Below, in pieces: positions 1 through 9,310 of a DNA stretch of 29,134 nt. How positions within the stretch are numbered: position 1 is the first letter of the stretch; each line of letters opens with the position of its first letter. Under the pieces are notes generated by a model. It was not told the origin of the DNA. It did no database searches and saw only the letters and a list, made by a program, of their open reading frames with translations. Source of the DNA: Psilocybe azurescens (lineage: Eukaryota > Basidiomycota > Agaricomycetes > Agaricales > Agrocybaceae); NCBI GenBank assembly GCA_023853785.1, contig JAJIRX010000184.1:1-29134 (forward strand), read 5' to 3'. Both the position numbers and the translations under genes were made by a program.

Positions 1-260
1 AGCACGGACAGGGGGGCGAGCACGTGCACGGCGGGGAACAGCGACACCGCGGACGGCGGGGGCAACAACAACAGGTAGGATGGACGCTGCAGACACGTGC
101 GAAGGCCATGACAACGGCGACAACGATGACAACACGTACGGTGCAGCTACGACCGACACGTCTATCCTCCCCTATTTTTTTGATTCTTTTTTGCTTTTTC
201 TTTTTCTGTCTCGCTTTCTTATTTTTATTATTATCTTTAATGATAATGTACCTTGTAGAT
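1..260. other. GC-rich low-complexity edge followed by a T-rich tract
   Basis: The first 165 bases are GC-rich with CAACAA, GACAAC and ACACG runs. Composition then flips abruptly to a T-rich tract at 172-240. Open frames exist (a 102-codon one from 24), but their peptides are low complexity (Gln runs, Thr-Met runs, then Phe/Leu runs) and resemble no family I know. This may be the 3' end of a host exon plus its trailer, or simple repeat. I see no promoter or terminator I can defend. Confidence 0.3.
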
Positions 261-268
261 AAAATTGT

Positions 269-474
269 AGATAATAATGTAGTACATAGTTTTAAATATA
301 TTATATTATACTATTATATGAATCTACTTTAAGTAATACATTCCAGTTGGAATCCAACTGAATTTCATTCCATTCCATTCCATGAAATTAAAGTTGGACT
401 TAGTGAAATTCACAAAGTCAGATAATAATGTAGTATATAGTTTTCAATATATTATATTACATTGTTACATGAAT
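269..474. repeat. Imperfect direct repeat, two 55-bp copies
   Basis: Copy one (269-323) and copy two (420-474) share an AT-rich block that begins AGATAATAATGTAGTA, continues through TTATATTA and ends CATGAAT or TATGAAT. The period is 151 bp. Between them lies a small palindromic segment around 346-395 (GTTGGAATCCAAC and TTTCATTCC/GAAATT words). This looks like the edge of a decayed repeat family rather than coding DNA. Confidence 0.6.
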
Positions 475-585
475 TAAAGATAAGATTGAAGTATTATCCT
501 AGTGACCTAGCTTCCTTAATATGGCTCCCAAAGCTTCCAAGAACACTGCAACTGTCCCTAACTCCTCCCAAGTCTGCAATTAAAC

Positions 586-899
586 CAGTGACAGTCCACT
601 GGACATCCACTGGACAGAGCACTCTTGGATCTGGTCTAATTAAGTGCTGAGAGTCCGGTGGAAGTCCACTGGAAGTCCAACGGAAGTCCAACGGACTGGA
701 CAGTCCCGGCCAGTCCACCTGTTTTCTGTCTTGAAGTGACTTGACCAGACTTTGACCGAATTTGGCTGGACTCTGACTGGACTGGTACTGGAATGTTGTC
801 AAGTCCAACGGAATCCATTGGACGTCCATTGGACTGTCCATTGGAATTGGCTGGGTCCGGTGAAAGTCCATTGGAGTCCAACGGAAAATGGGGGCACTG
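586..899. repeat. Dense array of TCCA-N-TGGA palindromes, possible hAT-type end
   Basis: More than a dozen degenerate short palindromes of the form GTCCACTGGA, TCCATTGGA and TCCAACGGA are packed into about 310 bp. The tract starts CAGTG at 586 and ends GGGGGCACTG at 899, so it is bounded by inverted CAGTG/CACTG words. Subterminal arrays of short palindromes are usual transposase-binding regions of hAT-class elements. No 8-bp target duplication is visible at these two ends, so the exact element boundaries are unresolved. Confidence 0.5.
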
Positions 900-948
900 T
901 AAAGTACACGTCAAAGGTGGAGTTCCAATGAGTAGAGACATTATGCAG

Positions 949-972
949 CATCATCTGCCGAGGCAGATGATG
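949..972. repeat. Perfect 11-bp stem hairpin
   Basis: CATCATCTGCC at 949-959 is followed by a two-base spacer (GA) and its exact reverse complement GGCAGATGATG at 962-972. It lies 50 bp outside the CACTG end of the palindrome array. It could fold as a near-loopless hairpin or serve as a dimeric protein site. No gene explains it. Confidence 0.7.
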
Positions 973-1099
973 TAGTGAGTGCCTCATACCAGGTGGGGAG
1001 GAGGAGGGTGGTGGAGTTGAGAGCAAATGCAACCTTGTGTAACTGTAGATTTAAATTAGCCATGGTATAGGGTTAGGACTTAATGATCAACAAACCTTA

Positions 1100-1811
1100 A
1101 CAAGCATTGATCTCACTGGCTGAATGCTCACATCGAGCTTCTTCCTCTCCTCTTCACTCAGCCCCTCTCTAAAGTCAACCCAAGTATCTGCTGGCTTGTC
1201 CTCACTTCCCTCCTCATTGCTGGGTATGTCTCTAGTGCTCTGCTCTGCTCAATCCTCAATGTCCAGCTCTAATTCCAGGTCAGCAGAGCTTGAGCTGCTT
1301 TATCAAGCACCTCACCACTCTTTGCCTTTGGTACATCAAACTGCTTGATTACAGACTTCGCTGAGAGAATGATGGTATGAGCAAAGCATCATGTCTGATT
1401 AGCAGCACCTGGGAAGTTGTCAAGAATGACACTGAGGCAATCAATCATTGTGTCGTTATTTGATGCATTATCAGCAGTAATGCTGAGTATCTGTTCAATA
1501 GGTCAGTAAATAAATTTCTCCAACTTTTTATTTACCTTTTCTTTAATACCAAAGGCCTGCAAGACATCAACAAATGCATCTGCAAGATTAGCCCCAGTGT
1601 GCAACCTTGGGACTTCAACCAAATAGAGCAACATTGCCATTGCCTCCCATTGTGCTCAAAGTGAATGGTGAAGGTAACATAGGCCTTATGGTTTGGTGAG
1701 GTCCAGGCATCAGTGGCAAAGTTGAGCCTACCATCACACTCCTAATAACATTGGTGAGTAGTGTCTAACTATCTGGCTTGGATGAAAAGCTTGTCTGCAA
1801 CATTTTAGCAA
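1100..1811 (-). pseudogene. hAT-superfamily transposase relic, 3' part
   Basis: Read on the minus strand, 1735-1690 encodes NFATDAWTSPNHKAY, the hallmark beginning of the catalytic domain of fungal hAT transposases (the first catalytic Asp lies in DAW). Downstream pieces continue in shifting frames. They are VEVPRLHTGANLADAF near 1615-1570, ITADNASNNDT near 1490-1445 (second catalytic Asp) and CFAHTIILSAKSVIKQF near 1400-1345. Then comes a charged linker ending near 1100. At least one frameshift (about 1645) and stop codons break it. The C-terminal dimerisation domain is not recognisable. The reading continues upstream as AKMLQ to 1811, where the Tc1 element interrupts it; see the piece at 4094-4190. 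The family assignment is firm, and the copy is certainly not functional. Confidence 0.85.
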
Positions 1812-1930
1812 TACAGTGAGGACAAAACCATTCAAATGAGTTTTGAAGTTGGACTGTTCCTTGAATAACTCAAGAATAACTCAACCAAACAATTTCAAAC
1901 TTTTTACAGTGGTAGAGTATCATGTGACTA

Positions 1931-2628
1931 AGGTAGAGAACGTCAGGAACCCCACACCCTTACATAATCAAAATGGACCTCAACTGGCAGTCTCAAACTC
2001 TTGCACATCGAAACACTCAGCACTAAAATAACACCATAGGAGTATGTAGAATAGATGTAGCTAAAGTTCTATGGAAATATTTTTCCTCAAAGCGTAGAAG
2101 GTCTTGAGATTTTGATGGTCAAAAATTTTCACCCAGAAAGTCACCCAGTGTCTCAATTGATATTTAGAAACAAAGGGGACAAAAAATAAAATCGCAACCC
2201 TAACATTTGGCCGCTTATGTAATCATACACCTGACTGTCTAGTGAAGGATAGGTGAGGGATACAGTGCTGAAAAAACCAAAATGCGTCCAAAAACACACT
2301 CTACCTGGTCCTATCTATGAGTTGACAATATAATATTAACAACCCTATTAAAACCAAAAAAAGCATCTACTAAAGATGCAGGGTTTGTCAGGTGCTGAGG
2401 CTGTGTAGACAAACAGAAAGTATCATGGTTATAGGTGCCTTGGTCCTGATATTCTTGCCAACTTGAAGAAGGAGATTGAAAAGAAGTATGGTGGAGCAAA
2501 GTAGGAAGACATAAATACACAAAATTGTAACCACAAACTTTTTTTTTTTTCCAAATCCAATATTTAGCCGCTCTTGGTGCTTACTAAGCAGCTGATGTAA
2601 ATGTATGGGTTCCTGGCGTCCTCTACTT
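1931..2628. mobile_element. 698-bp non-autonomous TA-flanked element inside the left Tc1 arm
   Basis: The left end reads AGGTAGAGAACGTCAGGAAC. The right end, inverted, reads AAGTAGAGGACGCCAGGAAC. TA lies on both sides (1929-1930 and 2629-2630). The undisturbed right arm of the host Tc1 element has GTGACTAACATG (in inverted orientation) at the equivalent point, which proves this segment is an insertion that duplicated TA. No transposase can be read inside. A MITE or internally deleted Tc1/mariner-type element is the simplest reading. Two related words, GGCCGCTTATG (2209) and TTAGCCGCTCTTGG (2564), occur within it. Confidence 0.85.
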
Positions 2629-2724
2629 TAACATGTTCCAATTTGTTTTATTATGTAATCTTAATTCCTTCCCACACTATTCATATTTTACTAGCACAAG
2701 TTGATTTGAATGGTTTTGTCCCTC

Positions 2725-3742
2725 TCATGTTATAAAACAATATTCTAATATTATAGTACTTTGTACAGCCTGAACCCTTCTAGGCATACTCACTATCAGA
2801 TTTTGACAGACAGAGACTGGAATATCATTCCTTTCCTTCTGTACTCTTTCCCACAACTCTGTAATTCCAGATACTGGTCTATCATATTCTCCAAGTCTAG
2901 TTTTGAGGTGATGCCAAAGGTGTTCAATTGGATTGAGGTCTGCTGATTGAGGAGGACACTTCATAACTTCTAAACCACTGTCTTTGAGCCAGTTCTGGGC
3001 CTTCTTGCTCTTGTGTTTGGGGTCATTATCCTGCTGAAAAAGTATATCTGTGGGCTTTTTTTCTGTAATATCTGATTGATTCATGAAGTTCATCATCCAG
3101 AATGCTGACAAAAGATCAGCATCCATCCTCCCATGAATCTTGGCTGCATATCCAGGTCCTTCCCAGAACATACAACCCCAGATCATCAGAGAACCTCCTC
3201 CAAATTTGACTGTTCCAGTCTGTCACTCAATCTCTCTCCTGGTTTTTTCCACATCCATTTCTTCCCATCTGACCCCAAATGATTGATTTTGGTCTCATCT
3301 GACCATATAACTCTCTTCCAGTCCTCCACTGTCCAGTCTTTGTGTGCTTCTGCAAAGTCTATTCTAAGCCCTCTATGTCTTTTTTGGAGAGAAAAGATTG
3401 TTTTTGCTTGGTTACAGCCTTCATCCCAGTGCTCCTGAGTGCTCTCCATACAGTCTTCACAGAAAAGGATGTGTTGGTCATGTCTTGCAGGGTTATAGCA
3501 ACCTCAGTGGCATTTTCAGCCTTCTGAGAAGTGATAAGACAAATAGCATATTGGGTATCAGCAGATGAAAGCTTGCATGGACGGCCTCCAACAGATTTGG
3601 AAAGTGTTGAGCAATGTTTGGAGCAAATATTGGATATAGAACCAACACTTATACCAGTGGTAGTGGAGATAGCATGACTTGACTGGCCTTTGTCAAGCAG
3701 TTCAAGAACACAGTTGCATTAAGCAGGAGTGAGTGATCGCAT
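2725..3742 (-). pseudogene. Tc1-type (DD34E) transposase, broken
   Basis: The protein would catalyse cut-and-paste transposition. Reading from ATG at 3742, an N-terminal helix-turn-helix region (LDKGQSSHAISTTTGISVGS, near 3700-3640) is followed by GRPCKLSSADTQYAICLI and VWRALRSTGMK. The catalytic domain follows, with WSDETKINHLGSDG (first Asp, near 3310), QQDNDPKHKS (second Asp, near 3030) and DLNPIEHLWHHLKTRLG (Glu, near 2925). The spacing from second Asp to Glu is 34 residues. Breaks are an in-frame TAA seven codons after the start, a frameshift near 3430 and another near 3210. The intact part 3186-2725 covers the last 150 residues. Total length would be about 340 residues, normal for the family. 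The left arm of the element starts right at the stop codon. Confidence 0.92.
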
Positions 3743-3880
3743 GAGTGTTTGAGTGAGAATTGAATGTGGGGAGTAGTGTGAACTTGGACACAGAGTATAT
3801 ATACACATTTTGAATCAGTCACATGATTTTATTTGTACTTATTTGCTTTGATTAAACAAACTCACATGCTTGGTATATGA

Positions 3881-4091
3881 AGGAACAAAACCATTCAAAT
3901 TGACTTGTGCTAGTAAAATATGAATAGTGTGTGAAGGAATTAAGATTATATAATGAAACAAATTGGAACATGTTAGTCACATGATACTCTACCACTGTAA
4001 AAAGTTTGAACATGTTTGGTTGAGTTATTCTTGAGTTATTCAAGGAACAGTCCAACTTCAAAACTCATTTGAATGGTTTTGTCCCTCACTG
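3881..4091. repeat. Right inverted-repeat arm of the Tc1 element
   Basis: This arm matches, inverted, 1814-1930 joined to 2629-2724. It contains two copies of the GACAAAACCATTCAAA word in opposite orientation: one at the outer end (4060-4087) and one at the inner end (3886-3900). The arm therefore looks like a small palindrome-bounded unit. Similar peptide-coding frames appear in both arms (1843-2031 and 3852-4061) only because the DNA is duplicated. Confidence 0.85.
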
Positions 4092-4093
4092 TA

Positions 4094-4190
4094 AATATAT
4101 TCTCCTCAATTTTACAATTCTAACAATACCAAATTTGTCACAAACTGTTAAGATCTATGTATACTTTTATGTTATTACTTGCTGAGCTGT
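4094..4190 (-). pseudogene. hAT transposase relic, segment upstream of the Tc1 insertion
   Basis: On the minus strand this stretch reads LTVCDKFGIVRIVKLRRI and then, across the excised Tc1 site, IAKMLQ. That matches the usual TVSRDVK...RIAKMLQ stretch just before the catalytic domain of fungal hAT transposases. One base must be inserted or removed at the junction. Further upstream I find no recognisable BED-finger or N-terminal region, so the hAT copy was probably already truncated. Confidence 0.6.
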
Positions 4191-4199
4191 AAATAGTAT

Positions 4200-4426
4200 G
4201 CTGACATAATATAGTTCCGCTTGGTACCACTCAGATTCCATTTGGAATTAGGTCTAATTGGGTTTCAAATTTGATGAATTCCACTTGGATTCCAGTTGGA
4301 TTCCAGTCAAATTCTGATTGGATTTGGTCAGACTCAGTAACAATGGAACCAGTCGGTTCCAGTGGTTCCAATCAGAATCTGGTCAGAAAATTTGGATATT
4401 TTCCTGCTAATTTGGCAGGGACACTG
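4200..4426. repeat. Subterminal palindrome cluster, probable right end of the hAT relic
   Basis: Repeated TTCCACTTGGATTCC, CCAGTTGGATTCC and GGTTCCAGTGG words resemble the cluster at 586-899. The tract ends GGCAGGGACACTG at 4426, and read inward the end starts CAGTGTCCCTGCC. It is placed correctly to be the 5'-side terminus of the minus-strand hAT relic. A matching target duplication was not found. Confidence 0.5.
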
Positions 4427-4800
4427 TGAAGTGAGAGAGAACTCTGAGTTCAGTTGAGGTGAGGGCAAAGTAGATCCAATCTACTTCGCTCTGAAAGTTG
4501 TAGAAATTGAAATAAATCCTGAGAATTTCTGTGGAGGGATGTCAGGACTGCCAGAACAAAACAGAGATGAAGGGAATATGTATATTCAACTGGGGAAACT
4601 CGTAGAGCTTCCCCCTCTATTTATATGTACAGAATTAATATCAAATTTCTATCTTTACTGTGTACTAATGCATGAATTTCCAAGGCCAACACACCTGCCC
4701 AATTTGCATGCTCAAGGAATGCAAAGATAATATGTGCAGATTACAATTGGTGGCTGGAGTTTGCCTTGCGCCAAGTTGTGCAGCGCATGATTTACCATTT

Positions 4801-5079
4801 GCAGTCCTAAATGTGCTGGCATTCACTGTGGGTGATTCAGCACCAAGAATCAGCTGTTCACCTTTCAAATTAGGTTCCGAGCACTGTGTATCGGACACTT
4901 ATTTCAGATATCACATACAAGCATTTGATAATTGATACTTGGTTTCTCTGGGGTAGCCCGAGCGCAGTTCTAAATGTGTTGGTATTCACTGCGGATGATT
5001 CAGTACCAAGAATTGGCTGCTCACCTTTCAAAGTAGGTTCTGAGAACTGTGTATCAGACACTTATTTCAGATATCACAT
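4801..5079. repeat. Two 116-bp direct copies at 163-bp period
   Basis: Copies 4801-4916 and 4964-5079 both run from GCAG(T)(C/T)CTAAATGTG to TTTCAGATATCACAT with about 85-90 percent identity by eye. Further weak echoes (TCTCAGTGCCTATATTCC near 5283 and CTCCATGCTCGTATTCC near 5551) suggest an older tandem array running to about 5650. No protein family is recognisable in the overlapping open frames. Confidence 0.7.
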
Positions 5080-6040
5080 GATTATTTTCTAATCTTACTG
5101 TATTGCTTGAGTATATATTTCACAATGCTCAGATTCCACATGCCATGTCAGTGTATCTCACAAGATACATGGAGAGTGCTCATAACAACAAACACTTCTA
5201 TTCAGGTGCTCACACTCATGAAATATGTGTTGGTATGTCTGATATCATGCTCAGAACATCGGCTCAATGGCAAGCATTTTTTCTCAGTGCCTATATTCCT
5301 GTATTTATTATCAGCGCACCTTGCACAGCTCTCAGGAAATTTTATCTGAGGTCAGAATGTGTAATTGCGATGCTCTCCAAGCGTGGGTACTCTTCTCTCA
5401 GATTGCTTAGTCTGTTTCAACTCATTCTATAAATTGCTCACGACACTGTCTCAAAGCTGAACACTTCTATGGCAAAGCTCATACTCCTACTTCTTATGCA
5501 AGCACACATCACAAATTGCCCACAACTCATTATGAACGGTAGGTATTTTCTTCTCCATGCTCGTATTCCCATATGCTGTGCTGGCATATTTTGCACATTG
5601 CTTGGGCCATATTTTCAGACACAAGCATCGGTGTTTTTATGCTCGACTATCTGTGGCTCATTTTAGCATACATTAGTAAATGCTTGAGACACCTTTCCAC
5701 GATGAGCAATCTCATTCTCATACTAAAATAATCTGTAGAAGGCTGCCAAGAGTCGGGTACAGTGCACTTGTAGTCCATCAGCATCCTTCAGTTGATACTG
5801 GTAGCGTGGTCTGCCCCTTGGCATACAGTATGCTGTATGTGTTTAAGCCAACACATGTGGTATATGTTACAAACAGCCGGGTACTTAATGGCTGCCCCGC
5901 TGAGATGTTTAGCTGGGGTGACTTTGTAATTGCTCAATACACAACACCCAATCAAATATTTATATTGATCAGTTCGATCTGGGAGGGTAAGCTCGTAAGG
6001 CTTATTACAATAACTAGTTCTAGCAGAGTGCAGACTTAGA
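5080..6040. other. Gene-free stretch, degenerate repeat
   Basis: Apart from faint repetition of GCTCA, CACACT and ATATTCC words, I see no gene, splice pattern or RNA here. The open frames at 5103-5432 and 5680-6039 have no recognisable motifs and biased composition. Confidence 0.4.
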
Positions 6041-7600
6041 CGATCGCTCTGGGGTGATCACTAGTAGCTAGAGAACACTTTTACAGGCTAGTACACAAGG
6101 CACTTGAATAGTAAGGGCGATCTCTCTATATGAGGGCAATCACCTTTAGTCAGGGGGGATCGCTTTTGGGGGTGAGTGTACACGGGACACTTAACAGTTC
6201 TCTTTATAAAACCCAAACTCAAACTTTATCAAACACTATAAGCAATCACCCGTATTAACACGTAGTAGATCCTTGGTTCCTATAAGCAACTGGGCACACT
6301 AGTCCACAGTCCTTAGTTTACTATAGGCAACGTCCTGAAAACAGTCGGATTTCTCTGACAGTCGTCCCTAGTTACTATGAGCGATCACTAGCCTTTATAG
6401 GGTTCCCACCCGTACTTAATAATCCCCAGGGCAGTCTTACTATAGGCAACGTCCTGAACAGTCGGAGTTCTCTGACAGTTGTCCCTAGTTACTATGAGCA
6501 ATCGCTAGTCGTATAGGGTTCCAATCCATACTTAACAATCCCCAGGGCAGTCCACGGATGACTTATAAAAGCCTGCTTATCAAGTCTAATAGACCTGACG
6601 TTGAATATCACAATGGCAATCGCTCACGAAACCAGGTAGCACCTAATTGCTTAAGGTGAACTGCAGTGTTCAATCTCTTATCACACAAATCACTAGTCCC
6701 TCGAAGTGTTAACACTAGAATTCTTATTCAGAGTAAATTCTGATATCAAATCTGGGGTGTAAATTACTTGGTTCCTATCCTAAGATACAGGGCTGTTTTT
6801 ATAGACTAAATAGATACTTTGGCTTGTGATAATTGAAAGAGACTAAGAGAAAAGGAAGAAAATGGACCGCATGCTGCCTAGCCTTTACTGCACCAATTAT
6901 AATAGTGGAAAGTACTATTTTGCCTGGGCTATGGCGCTTATTTGAAGATAACATTGTTGTCCATGCAGCAGTGCCTTCTTGGGTAGCGATCAACTGACTT
7001 ATTTTATCAGATGGCTCGCGGCTAAGGCATGTCGGGACTAGATTGCTTAGGGGTATATTTCCTAGGAAACCCTACCAAGGTTCCCAAGCACAGTTGCTAT
7101 TGGTTTAGGACCTCCTGGAACAGCAGGTGCCCTTATCATGAGGCAAGTCACCTCTAGTATCGTGTGGCGATCGCTGGCTGGGCGATCGCTCACTCCACGT
7201 TGACTGCATTGCAAATTACAAGTTTTTATAGTCGGATCTAGTAGACTGCCATATGCTGAGTTGTACACAAGATTTCAATTGCCAATACATTCGGTCCGTG
7301 GGGCGATCACCCGTGTGGTGCAGTGATGCCTGATCCCCGAGCGGTTGATCGCCTAATTTAGTGAACAGCCTTGTGAGGCCTGGACACAGTGATCGCTTTT
7401 GCTAATTAATAAGGTTTTCATCACTTGGCGATCCCTTGGTAAGACACTGGTGGGTGTTACCCCTTGTAAGAGCCAAGGTCATTTCTTAAGAGTTTCTTCT
7501 TTGCATGGGACTAATAGTATGATCAATGGAGCGGGCAATTGCTTCGGACGCTCGGTTAGGGTTGCTTTGATAGCTGTGTAGGAAACTAAAGGTAGTCTTT
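6040..7600. repeat. GCGATCGC-word-rich, probably element-derived region
   Basis: Words matching GCGATCGC or one-step variants (GCGATCAC, GCAATCGC, GGGATCGC) recur about a dozen times, for example near 6044, 6153, 6371, 6500, 6611, 6985, 7167, 7182, 7301, 7345 and 7391. They are nearly absent from the flanks. TATA-like boxes occur at 6205 (TTTATAAAACCC) and 6562 (CTTATAAAAGCC). The make-up suggests an old long terminal repeat or other element control region, but no paired repeats or retroelement proteins are visible. Confidence 0.45.
6317..6553. repeat. 119-bp tandem duplication
   Basis: 6317-6436 and 6437-6553 are near-identical. Both contain TTACTATAGGCAACGTCCTG, then CAGTCGGA, CTCTGACAGT, GTCCCTAGTTACTATGAGC and CAGGGCAGTC. 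Differences are a few substitutions plus a 2-base indel (CTGAAAACAG against CTGAACAG). It sits just upstream of the TATA-like box at 6562. Confidence 0.85.
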
Positions 7601-9200
7601 GATTCGTAGCACTGATTAATAGGCCACACTACACCTTAGTTAGTTTGTAAGGTCTATTACTCTTGTTGGCCCACTAGGAAGTAAAGCCTCAAAGCCTAAT
7701 AGTCTGGCGTATCTCCTACCCTTCACTAGTATAATGTACCAGTTTATTACAGATAACAATCGCAAAAATAAGGGCCTCTGTATCTCACTACGAATTGTAA
7801 GCTCAGAATGGTTTACACCCTTTCACCGCAGATGAGGAGGGTCACATTTTGTTGCACTCGCTGCCAGGGAAAGTGACCAAGCAAAATACCCATATTAGGA
7901 TAGTGTGACACCTGCCTCATTGACTGGTTTCGCACTGATCTTTGTTTGCGGCACTGATAACATGTGATATATCATTCAACAATTTAAATTTGAGTTTGTA
8001 ACTAGATATTACATAGGATATGATGTATGCGCATACTTCTCTCAGTTCATAATGTCCATATTCCTTGTATTTAAAATTTACAAGGCTGGTCTTTATTTGG
8101 GTGCCTCATTGACCGGTTAATGACTGTACAACTGATAGGACAGATACAACAAAAATTGAAGTACAAAAGGAATTGGTATGGTGGGTGACACAAATTTTAA
8201 ATCTGAAAAATCATGGTTTGGTAGTGGAAGAAACAGATGAAAGGAGTTTGGAAATAAATATGGCACTTCTCTGAAGCCCACAAAGAGGATCATTTTGCAT
8301 GGGATTGCTAGTCTCATAGATTAGAAAATATGAAAGAAAAACATTGAATAGAAAATACAAGGCACAATTAGACAAAAGTAAATTACATTTAAACCCAAAC
8401 AAATAGGATTTGTAGAGTTGCACACCATAACATAGCAGTATACAGCTATGTCACACATTGCCATAAAACTATACAGGCTGATTTGTAGCTGTAACTGTGT
8501 GCACATTTTCAACCCTCACTGGTACAATATGATATATAATATGGCTGAATATAGTTACAGTACAGGTTATGGGTTAATGCTAAGGCAAAAAATAGATTTT
8601 GCTATTTTTATGGTTGGGCATAGGCGGGATTTATTTGGCAGACATTTGGTATCACTGGATGTGCATATATTTCTTTGGAAAGCATTTTTGAAAAAGTTCC
8701 AGCAATCTGATCTCATATAGATATCACCCTGTACCTCAATTAATTTTTGTGGTAAATTCAAAATTCTTGAAGGAGGATGATACTAAGTCAGGCCCAGAGC
8801 ATACCTGATAGTTTTTTTTGAATTTTGAAATTTAGTCATTTTCCACCAACATTTGACAATGGGTCCCTGATTAGATAAAAACAGGCACTTAGCTTAGTAA
8901 ACAGGCACTTATTTTAGAGCATTCACATAATCTTTCTTATGTACAGTAGCTACTGGTGAGACTGTTTAGCTAGTATGCTCAAACTCACAGTTTAAACAAG
9001 CAGTTTGTACTTACTTATTGCACCACCTCCCAAATCTCTGCTCTTGACTTTGCTATTTAGATATGGATTTTTTGTAACCAAATCTAGAAGAAGCACTAAT
9101 AAGAAAATTAAAAGTGCTCTATTATAAATGACTTTTTATAGTACAACTAAGGCTATATAGTAGAGAGCAGTTCTGTACATGTATTTCAAAAACAATATAA
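7600..9200. other. AT-rich stretch without recognisable genes
   Basis: No convincing coding sequence is found on either strand. Short frames (8117-8761) are AT-driven and motif-free. An 18-base word TGCCTCATTGACYGGTT occurs at 7913 and again at 8102, which may be a remnant of a duplicated target or repeat. Otherwise nothing stands out. Confidence 0.4.
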
Positions 9201-9310
9201 AGATTTTTTCCTTCCAGCATTTTGGACATTCAAAATACTGACCATCTTCAAATTTAATGCATTCACTGCATACTGTAATAACCTTACAAGTATCACAAAA
9301 ACAATTGCAC
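9200..9310 (-). pseudogene. Fragment encoding a cysteine cluster (three CxxC pairs)
   Basis: On the minus strand 9308-9216 reads CNCFCDTCKVITVCSECIKF and then ECPKCW. The CDTC, CSEC and CPKC pairs are spaced like a RING/BED-type zinc cluster. A further CSNC pair lies just upstream in another frame (about 9335). Stops surround it. Such clusters accompany transposase-type proteins in agaricomycetes, so this is probably a transposon relic. I cannot assign the family. Confidence 0.4.

Larger units (their letters stand above)
1814..4091 (-). mobile_element. Tc1/mariner transposon inserted into the hAT relic
   Basis: The element is 2278 bp. Both ends read inward CAGTGAGG(G)ACAAAACC, and both are flanked by TA (1812-1813 and 4092-4093), the signature target duplication of Tc1/mariner. 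The inverted repeats are long, about 210 bp. The right arm is 3881-4091. The left arm, 1814-1930 plus 2629-2724, is split by a later insertion. A minus-strand transposase of the DD34E class lies between the arms. Removing the element and one TA joins the hAT relic fragments on both sides. The encoded transposase is broken, so this copy is not autonomous. Confidence 0.9.

Noticed and set aside
590..895. Possible CRISPR-like regular array
   Set aside because: Units are short, degenerate and irregularly spaced with no unique spacers; they fit transposon subterminal palindromes in a fungal genome.
578..907. 8-bp target duplication around the CAGTG/CACTG array
   Set aside because: The 8 bases on the two sides do not match, so element boundaries were not claimed.
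1843..2031. Open frame with a near twin at 3852-4061
   Set aside because: The similarity is due to the duplicated inverted-repeat arms of the Tc1 element; the frames extend into unrelated DNA and are not genes.
6040..7900. Long terminal repeat of a retrotransposon
   Set aside because: No second copy, no TG...CA pair with a target duplication and no gag-pol similarity could be found within the window.
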